DNA of 64,000 nt from Agromyces mariniharenae (GTDB lineage Bacteria > Actinomycetota > Actinomycetes > Actinomycetales > Microbacteriaceae): positions 1,410,891 through 1,474,890 of the forward strand of contig NZ_VSSB01000001.1 of assembly GCF_008122505.1 (NCBI RefSeq), in the 5' to 3' direction. The position numbers were made by a program, and so were the translations under genes. Shown in pieces: positions 20,822-28,902 of the stretch (positions are counted from its first letter, which is position 1; each line of letters begins with the position of its first letter). The notes beneath the pieces are model-generated. The model had not been told where the DNA came from. It searched no databases and worked only from the letters and a program-made list of their open reading frames with translations.

Positions 20822-21634
20822 TCATCCGTAGTCGGGCGCCGGCGGGAGGCCGAAGAACTCCTCGAGCGTGGTCACGCCGGTCTCGCGCATCTCGGCGGCG
20901 AGCTCGGGGCCCACGAAGCGGAAGTGCCACGGCTCGAAGCTGTAGCCCGTGACCGGGGTCTTGTCGGCCGGGTAGCGCAGGATGAACCCGAATCGGTGGG
21001 CGTTGTCGCGCAGCCAGGCGCCCTCGGGCGTGTCGGCGAAGCAGACGTCGAGCGAGCACTCGCCCGAGAGCGGGCCGATGTCGATCGCGAACCCCGTCTG
21101 GTGCTCGCTGAACCCGGGCCGGGCGGTCGTGGCGTCGTCACCGTCGTAGACGTTCTCCTGCGAGGAGAACGACCGATAGGCGCTGTTCGACGCGAGCTCG
21201 AGGCCGGCCTCGGCCCTGGCCGCATCGAACATGGCGACGACGGCGTCCGATGCGATCTGCCGCAGCTCGGGCTCGTTCGTGTACTCGACCGGGACCTCGA
21301 CCAGGTCGGGCGGCTCGAAGTCCTGGGGGTTGATCGGCCTCAGCTTGTTGACCACGATCCAGAGGCTGTTCGGGTCGTCGATCGAGTTGGCGGCCCGGTT
21401 GAACGTGTCGATGCTCGCGGGAGCGGGCGCCTCACCGGGCGAGGGCCGGGGCGTCGGCGTCTCCGTCTCCTCGGCGGCCGTCGACGAGTCGTCGCCCGAC
21501 GACGGGAGGCCGGTGACGTAGCCGATGACCATCACCGCGATGGCGAGCAGGACGAGGCTCAGCGATCCCGCGATGACCAGCCGACGGCGCTGGCGCACCC
21601 GATCGGACGGTCCTTGCCGCTGGCTCGAAGACAC
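20822..21634 (-). CDS. D-alanyl-D-alanine carboxypeptidase, VanY/M15B family
   Basis: Zinc peptidase predicted to trim terminal D-Ala from peptidoglycan precursors outside the cell. It is 270 aa with one N-terminal membrane segment (LVIAGSLSLVLLAIAVMVIGYV, residues ~19-41) and a Ser/Thr/Pro-rich spacer. The M15 domain has SAYRSFSSQ, zinc motif SEHQTGFAIDIG (His and Asp ligands) and EPWHFRFVG (catalytic Glu and third ligand). The start is GTG 21634; TAGACT 6 nt upstream with no SD suggests a leaderless mRNA. It is the first gene of a two-gene minus unit with the MFS transporter. Confidence 0.9.
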   Translation of the reverse strand: MSSSQRQGPSDRVRQRRRLVIAGSLSLVLLAIAVMVIGYVTGLPSSGDDSSTAAEETETPTPRPSPGEAPAPASIDTFNRAANSIDDPNSLWIVVNKLRPINPQDFEPPDLVEVPVEYTNEPELRQIASDAVVAMFDAARAEAGLELASNSAYRSFSSQENVYDGDDATTARPGFSEHQTGFAIDIGPLSGECSLDVCFADTPEGAWLRDNAHRFGFILRYPADKTPVTGYSFEPWHFRFVGPELAAEMRETGVTTLEEFFGLPPAPDYG

Positions 21635-21640
21635 CCGACG

Positions 21641-21646
21641 AGTCTA
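21641..21646 (-). promoter_or_regulatory. -10 element of the VanY-like gene
   Basis: On the minus strand TAGACT lies 6 nt before the GTG start, with no SD between: a leaderless arrangement. Confidence 0.45.
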
Positions 21647-21796
21647 CGCCGCGGATGCCGCGCAACCTGAGTCGGCGTCCGTGATCGGCCGGACCGAACG
21701 TCCCGTTCGCAACGTCGCGCACGACCCCCAGGACGTGCCGGTGCAGCGCATCCCCGCGGCGGAATACATCACGGCTCGGTAACGAAACGAATTCGT

Positions 21797-21808
21797 GAGA
21801 GCGCTCTC
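21797..21808. promoter_or_regulatory. LacI-family operator 1 of the beta-glucoside operon
   Basis: Perfect palindrome GAGAGCGCTCTC, extended on the left by GT. It abuts the -35 hexamer TTGACA (21809-21814). It has the same central AGCGCT as the CebR/CelR operators of actinobacteria (TGGGAGCGCTCCCA). Confidence 0.8.
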
Positions 21809-21838
21809 TTGACATTCGTGAGAGCGCTCTCGTAGCAT
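21809..21838 (+). promoter_or_regulatory. Promoter of the beta-glucoside uptake operon
   Basis: TTGACA (21809-21814) and TAGCAT (21833-21838) are 18 bp apart. The promoter is framed by three palindromic operators, one of them inside the spacer. It is the best sigma-70-like promoter in the window. The transcript has a leader of roughly 90 nt before the binding-protein gene. Confidence 0.75.
21820..21831. promoter_or_regulatory. LacI-family operator 2 (inside promoter spacer)
   Basis: The second GAGAGCGCTCTC palindrome lies wholly between the -35 and -10 hexamers. A bound repressor would directly exclude RNA polymerase. Confidence 0.82.
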
Positions 21839-21851
21839 CATGCCTTGCATC

Positions 21852-21867
21852 GTGAGAGCGCTCTCAC
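21852..21867. promoter_or_regulatory. LacI-family operator 3 (downstream of -10)
   Basis: GTGAGAGCGCTCTCAC is a perfect 16-bp palindrome 13 bp after the -10, the most symmetric of the three. Centres are 23 bp (1 to 2) and 34 bp (2 to 3) apart. Confidence 0.82.
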
Positions 21868-21935
21868 CCGGGTGGGAGTGCGTCCTCACGTGACCATTCC
21901 GATCCCACCATCCACACGCACACAAGGGAGTGACC

Positions 21936-23210
21936 GTGAAGCTTTCACGACGCACCACGGTGATCGCGGCCGCCGCAGGCGCCGCCTCGATCGCCCTCAT
22001 CGCCGCCGGCTGCGCACCGGCGTCCGACTCCGGTTCGGACGACGGCGGCAAGGTCGAGTTGACCGTCGCGACGTTCAACGACTTCGGGTACACCGACGAG
22101 CTCCTCCAGGAGTACATGGACGAGAACCCGAACGTCACCGTCGTGCAGAACAAGGCGGCGACGTCGAACGACGCTCGCGCGAACTACTTCCAGAAGCTCG
22201 GCAAGAAGGGCCTCGCCGACGTCGAGGCGATCGAGGTCGACTGGCTGCCCGAGGTCATGCAGTACTCCGACCTGCTCGCCGAGGTCCCCTCCGGCACGGC
22301 CGACCGCTGGCTCGACTGGAAGGTCGACGCCGCCACCGACGCCGACGGCCGCCTGATCGGCTACGGCACCGACATCGGCCCCGAGGGCGTCTGCTACCGC
22401 TCCGACCTGTTCGCCGCGGCCGGCCTCCCCACCGACCGCGAGTCGGTCGCCGCGCTCCTCGAGGGCGACTGGGCCAAGTACTTCGAGGTCGGCGCGCAGT
22501 ACACCGCCGCCACGGGCAAGGCCTGGTTCGACTCGGCCGGCGGCACCTACCAGGGCATGGTGAACCAGGTCGAGGCCGCCTACGAGGACCCCGACTCGGG
22601 CGACATCATCGCGACCGACAACGCCGAGGTCGAGGACATCTACAACCAGGTGCTCGACGCGAGCGCCGCGCAGTCGGCCCACCTCGGCCAGTGGAGCGAC
22701 GACTGGTTCGCCGGGCTCTCGAACGGCGCCTACGCGACCATGCTCTGCCCGGGCTGGATGCTCGGCGTCATCTCGGGCAACGCGGAGGGCGTCACCGGCT
22801 GGGACGTCGCGAACGTCTTCCCGAACGGCGGCGGCAACTGGGGCGGCTCGTACCTGACCGTCCCCGCCAACGGCGCGCACGTCGAGGAGGCCCAGAAGCT
22901 GGCCGACTGGCTGACCGCTCCCGAGCAGCAGATCAAGGCGTTCGTCAACGCGGGCACCTTCCCGAGCCAGAACGACGCCTACACCGACGAGGCCCTCACC
23001 GGCTTCGTGAACGAGTACTTCAACAACGCGCCGGTCGGCGAGATCTTCACCGACCGCGCGAAGGCGGTCTCGGTCGCGCCGTTCAAGGGCGAGTTCTACT
23101 TCCAGATCAACGATGCGATGCAGAAGGCGCTGACCCGCGTCGAGGACGGCACGCAGGACAAGCAGGCTTCGTGGGACCAGTGGGTCTCCGAGGTCGAGGC
23201 CATCGGCTGA
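21936..23210 (+). CDS. Sugar ABC transporter, substrate-binding lipoprotein (beta-glucoside operon)
   Basis: CUT1-type extracellular binding protein of 424 aa. The N-terminus has an Arg-Arg signal, a hydrophobic core and the lipobox LIAAGC (Cys26), predicting lipid anchoring. The mature part has family features such as ADVEAIEVDWLPEVMQYSDLL and APEQQIKAF. GTG 21936 is favoured because AAGGGAG lies 5 nt upstream; GTG 21930 overlaps that site. It is the first gene of the operon, directly under the triple operator. A hairpin after its stop may leave it more abundant than the permeases. Substrate is inferred from the GH1 neighbour: cellobiose or another beta-glucoside. Confidence 0.88.
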   Translation: MKLSRRTTVIAAAAGAASIALIAAGCAPASDSGSDDGGKVELTVATFNDFGYTDELLQEYMDENPNVTVVQNKAATSNDARANYFQKLGKKGLADVEAIEVDWLPEVMQYSDLLAEVPSGTADRWLDWKVDAATDADGRLIGYGTDIGPEGVCYRSDLFAAAGLPTDRESVAALLEGDWAKYFEVGAQYTAATGKAWFDSAGGTYQGMVNQVEAAYEDPDSGDIIATDNAEVEDIYNQVLDASAAQSAHLGQWSDDWFAGLSNGAYATMLCPGWMLGVISGNAEGVTGWDVANVFPNGGGNWGGSYLTVPANGAHVEEAQKLADWLTAPEQQIKAFVNAGTFPSQNDAYTDEALTGFVNEYFNNAPVGEIFTDRAKAVSVAPFKGEFYFQINDAMQKALTRVEDGTQDKQASWDQWVSEVEAIG

Positions 23211-23228
23211 CCTGAGGCGACGCCTCGC

Positions 23229-23259
23229 GTGGCGGGTCGGGCACGTCCCGGCCCGCCAC
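23229..23259. terminator. Hairpin between binding-protein and permease genes
   Basis: GTGGCGGGTCGGG (23229-23241) and CCCGGCCCGCCAC (23247-23259) pair over 13 bp with one G-T, loop 5 nt. Placed 18 bp after the binding-protein stop, it could act as a partial terminator or RNA stabiliser. The same arrangement is seen at 56029-56062. Confidence 0.6.
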
Positions 23260-23294
23260 GCCCCTCGCACCCGACCGGAACGCAAGGAACGACC

Positions 23295-24431
23295 GTGACC
23301 ACGACTGCAACGAACGCGACGGCCCCGCCGTCCTCCCCGAGCCGCCCCGACCCGGCTCGGCCCGATCGGCCCCGACGCGAACCGCGACGCATCGCGTTCG
23401 GGCACCGGCTCAGCCGGTGGGACCTGAAGCTGTCGCCGTACCTCTACGTCTCGCCGTTCTTCATCCTCTTCATCGTCGTCGGCCTGTTCCCCATCGCGTA
23501 CACCGCGGTCATCTCCTTCATGGACTGGGACCTGGTGCGGAACTCCGGCGAGTTCATCGGCTTCGAGCAGTACGTCTACGTGCTCACGCAGCCGAAGTTC
23601 TGGATCGCCCTGCGCAACACGTTCAGCATCTTCCTGCTCTCGAGCGTGCCGCAGCTGATCCTCGCGATCTTCATCGCCGCCATGCTCGACCAGAACATCC
23701 GCGCGAAGACGTTCTGGCGCATGGGCGTGCTCCTCCCCTACGTCATGGCACCCGTCGCAGTGGCCCTCATCTTCAGCAACATGTTCGGCGACAAGTACGG
23801 CCTCGTGAACACGACCCTCGCCGACCTCGGGATCCCGCCGATCATGTGGCACAGCGACGCCTTCGCCAGCCACGTCGCCATCGCGACGATGGTGAACTTC
23901 CGCTGGACGGGTTACAACACCCTCATCCTGCTCGCGGCGATGCAGGCGATCCCGCGCGATTACTACGAGGCCGCGGCGATCGACGGCGCCTCGAAGCTGC
24001 GCCAGTTCTTCGCGATCACCGTTCCGAGCCTGCGCCCCACGCTCATCTTCGTGATCATCACGTCGACCATCGGCGGCCTGCAGATCTTCGACGAGCCGCG
24101 CATGTACGACCAGTACGGCACGGGCGGCGCCGACTCGCAGTGGCTGACCATCACGCTGTACCTCTACGACATCGGCTGGGGCCAGTGGAACTTCGGCCGC
24201 GCCGCAGCCCTCGCGTGGATCCTGTTCCTCATCATCCTGGCCATCGGCATCATCAACCTGCTCGTCACGCAGCGGGTGGTGCGCGACGAGGGCGCTCGTG
24301 GCAGCCTCGGCCGCCGCGAGCAGCGCGCCGCCGCCCGCGCGGCCCGGCGCGACCTGCGCCGCGCCACCTCCTCGGGCACGCTCGCGGATGCCCCGGCTCC
24401 CACCACCGACACCCCGGAGGCCGCACGATGA
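23295..24431 (+). CDS. Sugar ABC transporter permease, MalF type
   Basis: First CUT1 permease of the beta-glucoside importer, 378 aa. A hydrophilic N-terminus of ~45 residues is followed by six membrane segments beginning LSPYLYVSPFFILFIVVGLF. The cytoplasmic EAA loop contacting the ATPase is YYEAAAIDGASKLRQFF. The C-terminus is an Arg/Ala-rich cytoplasmic tail. GTG 23295 follows AAGGA by 6 nt; the frame continues upstream through the hairpin and that part is not expected to be translated. No ATPase gene is in the operon, so a shared MsiK-like ATPase is likely. Confidence 0.9.
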   Translation: MTTTATNATAPPSSPSRPDPARPDRPRREPRRIAFGHRLSRWDLKLSPYLYVSPFFILFIVVGLFPIAYTAVISFMDWDLVRNSGEFIGFEQYVYVLTQPKFWIALRNTFSIFLLSSVPQLILAIFIAAMLDQNIRAKTFWRMGVLLPYVMAPVAVALIFSNMFGDKYGLVNTTLADLGIPPIMWHSDAFASHVAIATMVNFRWTGYNTLILLAAMQAIPRDYYEAAAIDGASKLRQFFAITVPSLRPTLIFVIITSTIGGLQIFDEPRMYDQYGTGGADSQWLTITLYLYDIGWGQWNFGRAAALAWILFLIILAIGIINLLVTQRVVRDEGARGSLGRREQRAAARAARRDLRRATSSGTLADAPAPTTDTPEAAR

Positions 24432-25339
24432 GCGTCCTGAACCCCGCACCCCTCGCCGTCGTCGAGGAGGGCATCCCGAACGCCTCGACCCGGCGTCGCC
24501 GTCCCCGCCGGGTGCAGGGCTCCCGCCCCGGCTGGTTCGTCTACACGAGCCTCGTGATCGTGCTCGGCGCAGCGATCTTCCCCTTCTACTGGTCGTTCCT
24601 GATCGGCTCCGGGGATGCCTCGACGATCCGCGATCCGAACATGTCGTGGCTGCCCGGGGGCAACTTCCTCGAGAACGCGGCATCCGTCATCAACGACCCG
24701 GCCGTGAACTTCTGGCGCGCGCTGTGGAACTCCGTCTACAGCTCGGCGCTCATCGCGGCATCCGTCGTCTTCTTCTCGACGCTCGCCGGCTGGGCGTTCG
24801 CGAAGCTCCGCTTCCGCGGCTCGAAGTGGCTGCTCGTCTTCGTGGTCGCCACGATGGCCGTGCCGACGCAGCTCGGCGTCGTGCCGCTGTACATCCTGTT
24901 CAGCGACCTCGGTTGGACGGGGAACATCGGGGCGATCATCATCCCGGCGCTGACCAGTGCGTTCGGCGTGTTCTGGATGACCCAGTACCTGCAGCAGGCG
25001 GTGCCCGACGAGCTCATCGAGGCGGCGCGCGTCGACGGCGCGAGCTCGTTCCGCACGTTCCTCACGGTGGGCCTGCCCGCCGCGCGGCCCGCCGCCGCGA
25101 TGCTCGGGCTGTTCACGTTCGTCTCGGCCTGGAACAACTTCTTCTGGCCGTTCATCGTGCTCGACCGCAACGACCCGACCCTGCCCGTCGCGCTCTCGCT
25201 CCTGCAGTCGAACTACTTCGTCGACTACTCGATCGTGCTCGCCGGCGTGCTGCTGTCGACCATCCCCCTCCTCATCCTGTTCGTGTTCGCGGGCAAGCAG
25301 CTCGTGAGCGGCATCATGGCGGGAGCCGTGAAGGGATGA
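24428..25339 (+). CDS. Sugar ABC transporter permease, MalG type
   Basis: Second CUT1 permease, 303 aa, coupled to the first by ATGA. Six membrane segments begin GWFVYTSLVIVLGAAIFPFYWSF. The EAA loop is LIEAARVDGASSFRTF, and the family-typical C-terminus is GKQLVSGIMAGAVKG. Together with the MalF-type partner it forms the membrane channel. Its stop overlaps the GH1 start, so import and intracellular hydrolysis are translated together. Confidence 0.9.
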   Translation: MSVLNPAPLAVVEEGIPNASTRRRRPRRVQGSRPGWFVYTSLVIVLGAAIFPFYWSFLIGSGDASTIRDPNMSWLPGGNFLENAASVINDPAVNFWRALWNSVYSSALIAASVVFFSTLAGWAFAKLRFRGSKWLLVFVVATMAVPTQLGVVPLYILFSDLGWTGNIGAIIIPALTSAFGVFWMTQYLQQAVPDELIEAARVDGASSFRTFLTVGLPAARPAAAMLGLFTFVSAWNNFFWPFIVLDRNDPTLPVALSLLQSNYFVDYSIVLAGVLLSTIPLLILFVFAGKQLVSGIMAGAVKG

Positions 25340-26808
25340 CCATCGACCTCCGAGAGGACCGCACCCACGTGACCGACCTGGCCACCTCCACCATCGCCCC
25401 CGCACGACCCTTCCCGGCCGACTTCCTGTTCGGCGCCGCGACCGCGGCCTTCCAGATCGAGGGCGCCGCCTTCGAGGGCGGTCGCACGGCGTCGATCTGG
25501 GACGCGTTCTGCCGCGTGCCGGGTGCCGTGATCGACGGCGACACCGGCGACGTCGCGTGCGACCACTACCACCGGATGCCGCAGGACGTCGCCCTGATGC
25601 GGGACCTCGGCCTGCAGACGTACCGGTTCTCGACCTCGTGGGCGCGGGTGCGGCCCGACGGCGGACCGGTGAACCCGACTGGCGTCGACTTCTACTCGCG
25701 CCTCGTCGACGAGCTGCTCGGCGCGGGCATCAAGCCGTGGCTCACGCTCTACCACTGGGACCTTCCGCAGGCGCTCGAGGAGCGCGGCGGCTGGGCGAAC
25801 CGCGACACCGCGGAGCTGTTCCGCGACTACGCGCTCTCGATGCACGACGCACTCGGCGACCGGGTCGACGTGTGGACCACGCTCAACGAGCCCTGGTGCT
25901 CGTCGTTCCTCAGCTACACGGGCGGCGCGCACGCACCGGGCCGGCAGGATGTCGCGGCCGGCCTCGCGGCGGGCCACCACCTGCTGCTCGCCCACGGGCT
26001 CGCGGTGCAGGCGCTGCGCGAGCGCGACCCCGGCCTCGAGCTCGGCATCACGCTCAACCTCGCCCCGGTGCATCCGGTGGACCCGTCGGATGCCGGCGAC
26101 GTCGACGCGGCCCGGCGCATCGACGGGCAGTTCAACCGCTTCTTCCTCGACCCGATCTTCCGCGGGGCGTACGCCGACGACCTGCTCGCCGACGTCGGCC
26201 CGCTCGGACTCGACGCCGTCGTGCGTCCGGGCGACCTCGAGGTCATCTCGACGCCGATCGACACGCTGGGCGTGAACTACTACCACGGCGAGCACGTCAG
26301 CGCCCGTCCCGCACCCATCGAGCTGCAGGGCAGCGCGCCGACCGACCGGCCGACCCGCTCGCCGTTCCCGGCCGCCGACGGCGTGCACTGGCACCCCCAG
26401 GGCCTGCCGACCACGGCGATGGACTGGGAGGTCGAGCCCGACGGCCTGCGCGAGCTGCTCGTGCGCGTGCATCGCGAGTACGCGGATGCCGCGGGCGTGA
26501 AGCTCTACGTCACCGAGAACGGCGCCGCCTACGACGACGTCGTCGCGGCCGACGGCGCGGTGCACGACGAGGAGCGCGCGGAGTTCCTGCGCGGCCACCT
26601 CGGGGCGATCCTCGACGCGATCGAGGAGGGCGCCCCCGTGCACGGCTACTTCTACTGGTCGCTGCTCGACAACTTCGAGTGGGCCTGGGGCTACGACAAG
26701 CGATTCGGGCTGGTGCGGGTCGACTACGACACGCAGGTGCGCACGGTGAAGGACAGCGGGCTGGCGTACTCGGCGATCATCCGCGACCGGGCGCTGCCGG
26801 GTCGCTGA
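25336..26808 (+). CDS. Beta-glucosidase, glycoside hydrolase family 1
   Basis: Cytoplasmic retaining beta-glucosidase expected to split the imported beta-glucoside. It is 490 aa from ATG 25336, which overlaps the permease stop. It opens with the GH1 signature FPADFLFGAATAAFQIEGA. The acid/base Glu is in TLNEP (about residue 185), and the nucleophile Glu in YVTENG (about residue 394). The aglycone/sugar-binding WSLLDNFEWAWGYDKRFG is near the end. No signal peptide. Cellobiose, gentiobiose and aryl-glucosides are all possible substrates. Confidence 0.95.
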   Translation: MTIDLREDRTHVTDLATSTIAPARPFPADFLFGAATAAFQIEGAAFEGGRTASIWDAFCRVPGAVIDGDTGDVACDHYHRMPQDVALMRDLGLQTYRFSTSWARVRPDGGPVNPTGVDFYSRLVDELLGAGIKPWLTLYHWDLPQALEERGGWANRDTAELFRDYALSMHDALGDRVDVWTTLNEPWCSSFLSYTGGAHAPGRQDVAAGLAAGHHLLLAHGLAVQALRERDPGLELGITLNLAPVHPVDPSDAGDVDAARRIDGQFNRFFLDPIFRGAYADDLLADVGPLGLDAVVRPGDLEVISTPIDTLGVNYYHGEHVSARPAPIELQGSAPTDRPTRSPFPAADGVHWHPQGLPTTAMDWEVEPDGLRELLVRVHREYADAAGVKLYVTENGAAYDDVVAADGAVHDEERAEFLRGHLGAILDAIEEGAPVHGYFYWSLLDNFEWAWGYDKRFGLVRVDYDTQVRTVKDSGLAYSAIIRDRALPGR

Positions 26809-26875
26809 CGCGGCATCCGCCCGAATCGACTGCGACCCGCGTCGCAAGCCCGGCGCGGAAGCCGCACCACGGAAA

Positions 26876-26881
26876 TAGACT
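26876..26881 (+). promoter_or_regulatory. -10 element of the LacI-family regulator gene at 26889
   Basis: TAGACT lies 7 nt before ATG 26889, with no SD between. It suggests a separate leaderless transcript for the regulator in addition to read-through from the operon. Confidence 0.45.
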
Positions 26882-26888
26882 GAGTGAC

Positions 26889-27914
26889 ATGCAGGGGGGT
26901 GGTGGCATCAAGACGCGACCCACCGCGCCGACCCTCGAAGAGGTCGCGCGCGAGGCCAATGTCTCCCGTGCGACCGTCAGCCGGGTCGTGAACGGCTCCC
27001 CCAAGGTCAGCCCCGACGTCGTCACCGCCGTGAACGCGGCGATCGCGAAGCTCAACTACGTGCCCAACCGGGCTGCGCGCTCGCTCGCGAGCCGCACGTC
27101 GGGGGCGATCGCGCTGATCGTGCCCGAGGACACCACCATGTTCTTCGGCGACCCGTACTTCGCGGCGATCGTGCAGGGCATCACGCGGCGGCTCGACGAG
27201 AGCGAGTTCCTGCTCAACCTGCTCGTCGCGTCGACGGATCCGAGCCACAAGACGCTGCGCTACCTGCGCTCAGGCGTCGTCGACGGCGCGCTCGTCATCT
27301 CCCACCACGAGGGCGACGACCTGCAGCGGGAGGCCGGGCTGGCGCTGCCCCTCGTGTTCGGCGGACGCCCGTCGCAGGCGGGCGACCACATCTTCGTCGA
27401 CGTCGACAACGTCGAGGGCGGGGCGACCGGCACGTCGCACCTCGTCGACATCGGCCGGCGACGCATCGGCACGGTCTCGGGTCCGCTCGACATGCCCGCA
27501 GGCGTCGACCGGCTCGAGGGCTACCGTCGGGCGATGGATGCCGCGGGCATGCCGTCGGATGCGTACGAGGTGGCCGACTTCACCGCGGCCGGCGCGATGG
27601 AGGCGACCCGTCGCCTGCTCGATCGGTTCCCCGACCTCGACGGCCTCTTCGTCGCGAGCGACCTCATGGCGACGGGCGCGTTCGCCGCAATCGCCGAGCG
27701 CGGCCGCTCGGTGCCCGACGACATCGCGGTGGTCGGCTTCGACGACAGCCCGGCGGCGCTCTCGGGCCCGATGCCTCTGACGACCGTGCACCAGCCGTCG
27801 GAGCAGATGGGCTTCGAGATGGCCGACCTGCTGCTGCGGCACCTCGCGGGCGACCCCGACGTGCCGCACCGCAACATCATGCCGACGCACCTCGTGAAGC
27901 GCGCGTCCGCGTAG
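26889..27914 (+). CDS. LacI-family transcriptional regulator of the beta-glucoside operon
   Basis: 341 aa. The HTH near residues 15-40 is TLEEVAREANVSRATVSRVVNG, followed by the hinge helix NRAARSLASRTSG. The periplasmic-binding-like effector domain ends GFDDSPAALSGPMPLTTVHQPSEQMG. Its position after GH1 and the three LacI-type palindromes at the operon head make it the likely CebR/BglR-like repressor, released by a beta-glucoside. It is 5 bp from the convergent methyltransferase gene stop. Confidence 0.92.
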   Translation: MQGGGGIKTRPTAPTLEEVAREANVSRATVSRVVNGSPKVSPDVVTAVNAAIAKLNYVPNRAARSLASRTSGAIALIVPEDTTMFFGDPYFAAIVQGITRRLDESEFLLNLLVASTDPSHKTLRYLRSGVVDGALVISHHEGDDLQREAGLALPLVFGGRPSQAGDHIFVDVDNVEGGATGTSHLVDIGRRRIGTVSGPLDMPAGVDRLEGYRRAMDAAGMPSDAYEVADFTAAGAMEATRRLLDRFPDLDGLFVASDLMATGAFAAIAERGRSVPDDIAVVGFDDSPAALSGPMPLTTVHQPSEQMGFEMADLLLRHLAGDPDVPHRNIMPTHLVKRASA

Positions 27915-27919
27915 CTCGC

Positions 27920-28819
27920 TCAGCCGGCCGAGGCGGGCACGCCCACCTCGAAGCGCACGCCCGCGATGCCCGCGAAGCGCGCGCGCATGACGTCGATCGC
28001 CTCGGGGTTCTCGTCGACGAGCACGAAGCGTCGGCCGAGGGTCGCGGCGACCGCGCCCGTCGTGCCCGATCCGGCGAAGAAGTCGAGCACCCAGTCGCCC
28101 TCGCGAGTCGAGGCCTGCACGATGCGCCGCAGGATCCCCTCGGGCTTCTGCGTCGGGTAGCCCGTCTTCTCCCTGCCGGTCGGCGACACGATCGTGTGCC
28201 ACCACACGTCGGTGGGCAGCTTGCCGAGCTCGGCCTTCTCGGGCGTCACGAGCCCCGGCGCCATGTACGGCTCGCGGTCGACCGCGGTCGAGTCGAACCA
28301 GTAGCGGTCGGGGTCCTTCACGTACACCAGGATCGTGTCGTGCTTCGTCGGCCAGCGGCGCTTCGCCTTGGCGCCGTAGTCGTACGCCCACACGATCTCG
28401 TTGAGGAAGCACTCCCGTCCGAACAGCGCGTCGAGCAGCACCTTCGCGTAGTGCGCCTCGCGGTAGTCGAGGTGCAGGTAGAGCGTGCCGTCGTCGGCGA
28501 GCAGCCGCCACGCCTCGGCGAGCCGCGGCTCGAGGAACCCCCAGTAGTCGTCGAACCGGTCGTCGTAGCGCAGCAGGTCGCCGCGGATGCGCTCGTACCG
28601 CTTGCCGGCGAAGCCGGTGATGGTTCCGGATGCCGCGGGCGGCGCGGCATCCGACCCCGTCACCCGCACGTGGCGGGTGGACTGCCGCGCCTGCGACCGG
28701 CCGGTGTTGAAGGGCGGATCGAGGTAGACGAGCGTGAAGTACCCGTCGGGCAGCGACGGCAGCACCGCGAGGTTGTCCGCGTGGATGATGCGGTCTGGGT
28801 CGTCGGATGCCACGGCCAC
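27920..28819 (-). CDS. Orphan site-specific DNA methyltransferase (N4/N6, beta-class order)
   Basis: 299 aa. The catalytic motif IV is YLDPPFNTGRSQ near residue 30, and the AdoMet-binding motif I is DFFAGSGTTGAVAATLGRRF near residue 250. This motif IV-before-I order defines the beta class of amino-methyltransferases. TQKPEGILRRIVQAST precedes motif I, as usual. The start is GTG 28819 or 28813 (no clear SD); the longer open frame upstream crosses a palindromic repeat and is not supported. No restriction endonuclease or specificity gene is adjacent, so it probably acts alone in epigenetic marking. Confidence 0.88.
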   Translation of the reverse strand: MAVASDDPDRIIHADNLAVLPSLPDGYFTLVYLDPPFNTGRSQARQSTRHVRVTGSDAAPPAASGTITGFAGKRYERIRGDLLRYDDRFDDYWGFLEPRLAEAWRLLADDGTLYLHLDYREAHYAKVLLDALFGRECFLNEIVWAYDYGAKAKRRWPTKHDTILVYVKDPDRYWFDSTAVDREPYMAPGLVTPEKAELGKLPTDVWWHTIVSPTGREKTGYPTQKPEGILRRIVQASTREGDWVLDFFAGSGTTGAVAATLGRRFVLVDENPEAIDVMRARFAGIAGVRFEVGVPASAG

Positions 28820-28841
28820 CAGTCTGCCAGCGACCCCGCCT

Positions 28842-28888
28842 CCGGTGGTCGAGTAGCGCCCGACGGAGTCGGACGCGTATCGAGACCC
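28842..28888. repeat. Palindromic intergenic repeat, single unit
   Basis: Starts CCGGTGGTCGAGTAGCGCC, ends CGCGTATCGAGACCC, with an internal hairpin CCGAC-gga-GTCGG. It is the simplest of the three loci carrying this repeat and lies between two minus-strand genes, methyltransferase and amidohydrolase. Confidence 0.85.
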
Positions 28889-28902
28889 CTGAGCCGGCCC
28901 CC

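Noticed and set aside
18883..20952. Long plus-strand frames through the minisatellite and opposite the MFS gene
   Set aside because: The 13-bp unit gives open, repetitive frames in every phase; no start site or domain supports them.
24298..25335. N-terminal extension of the GH1 gene overlapping the permease
   Set aside because: The GH1 fold starts at 25336, where ATGA coupling is present; the upstream frame is a shadow of the permease.
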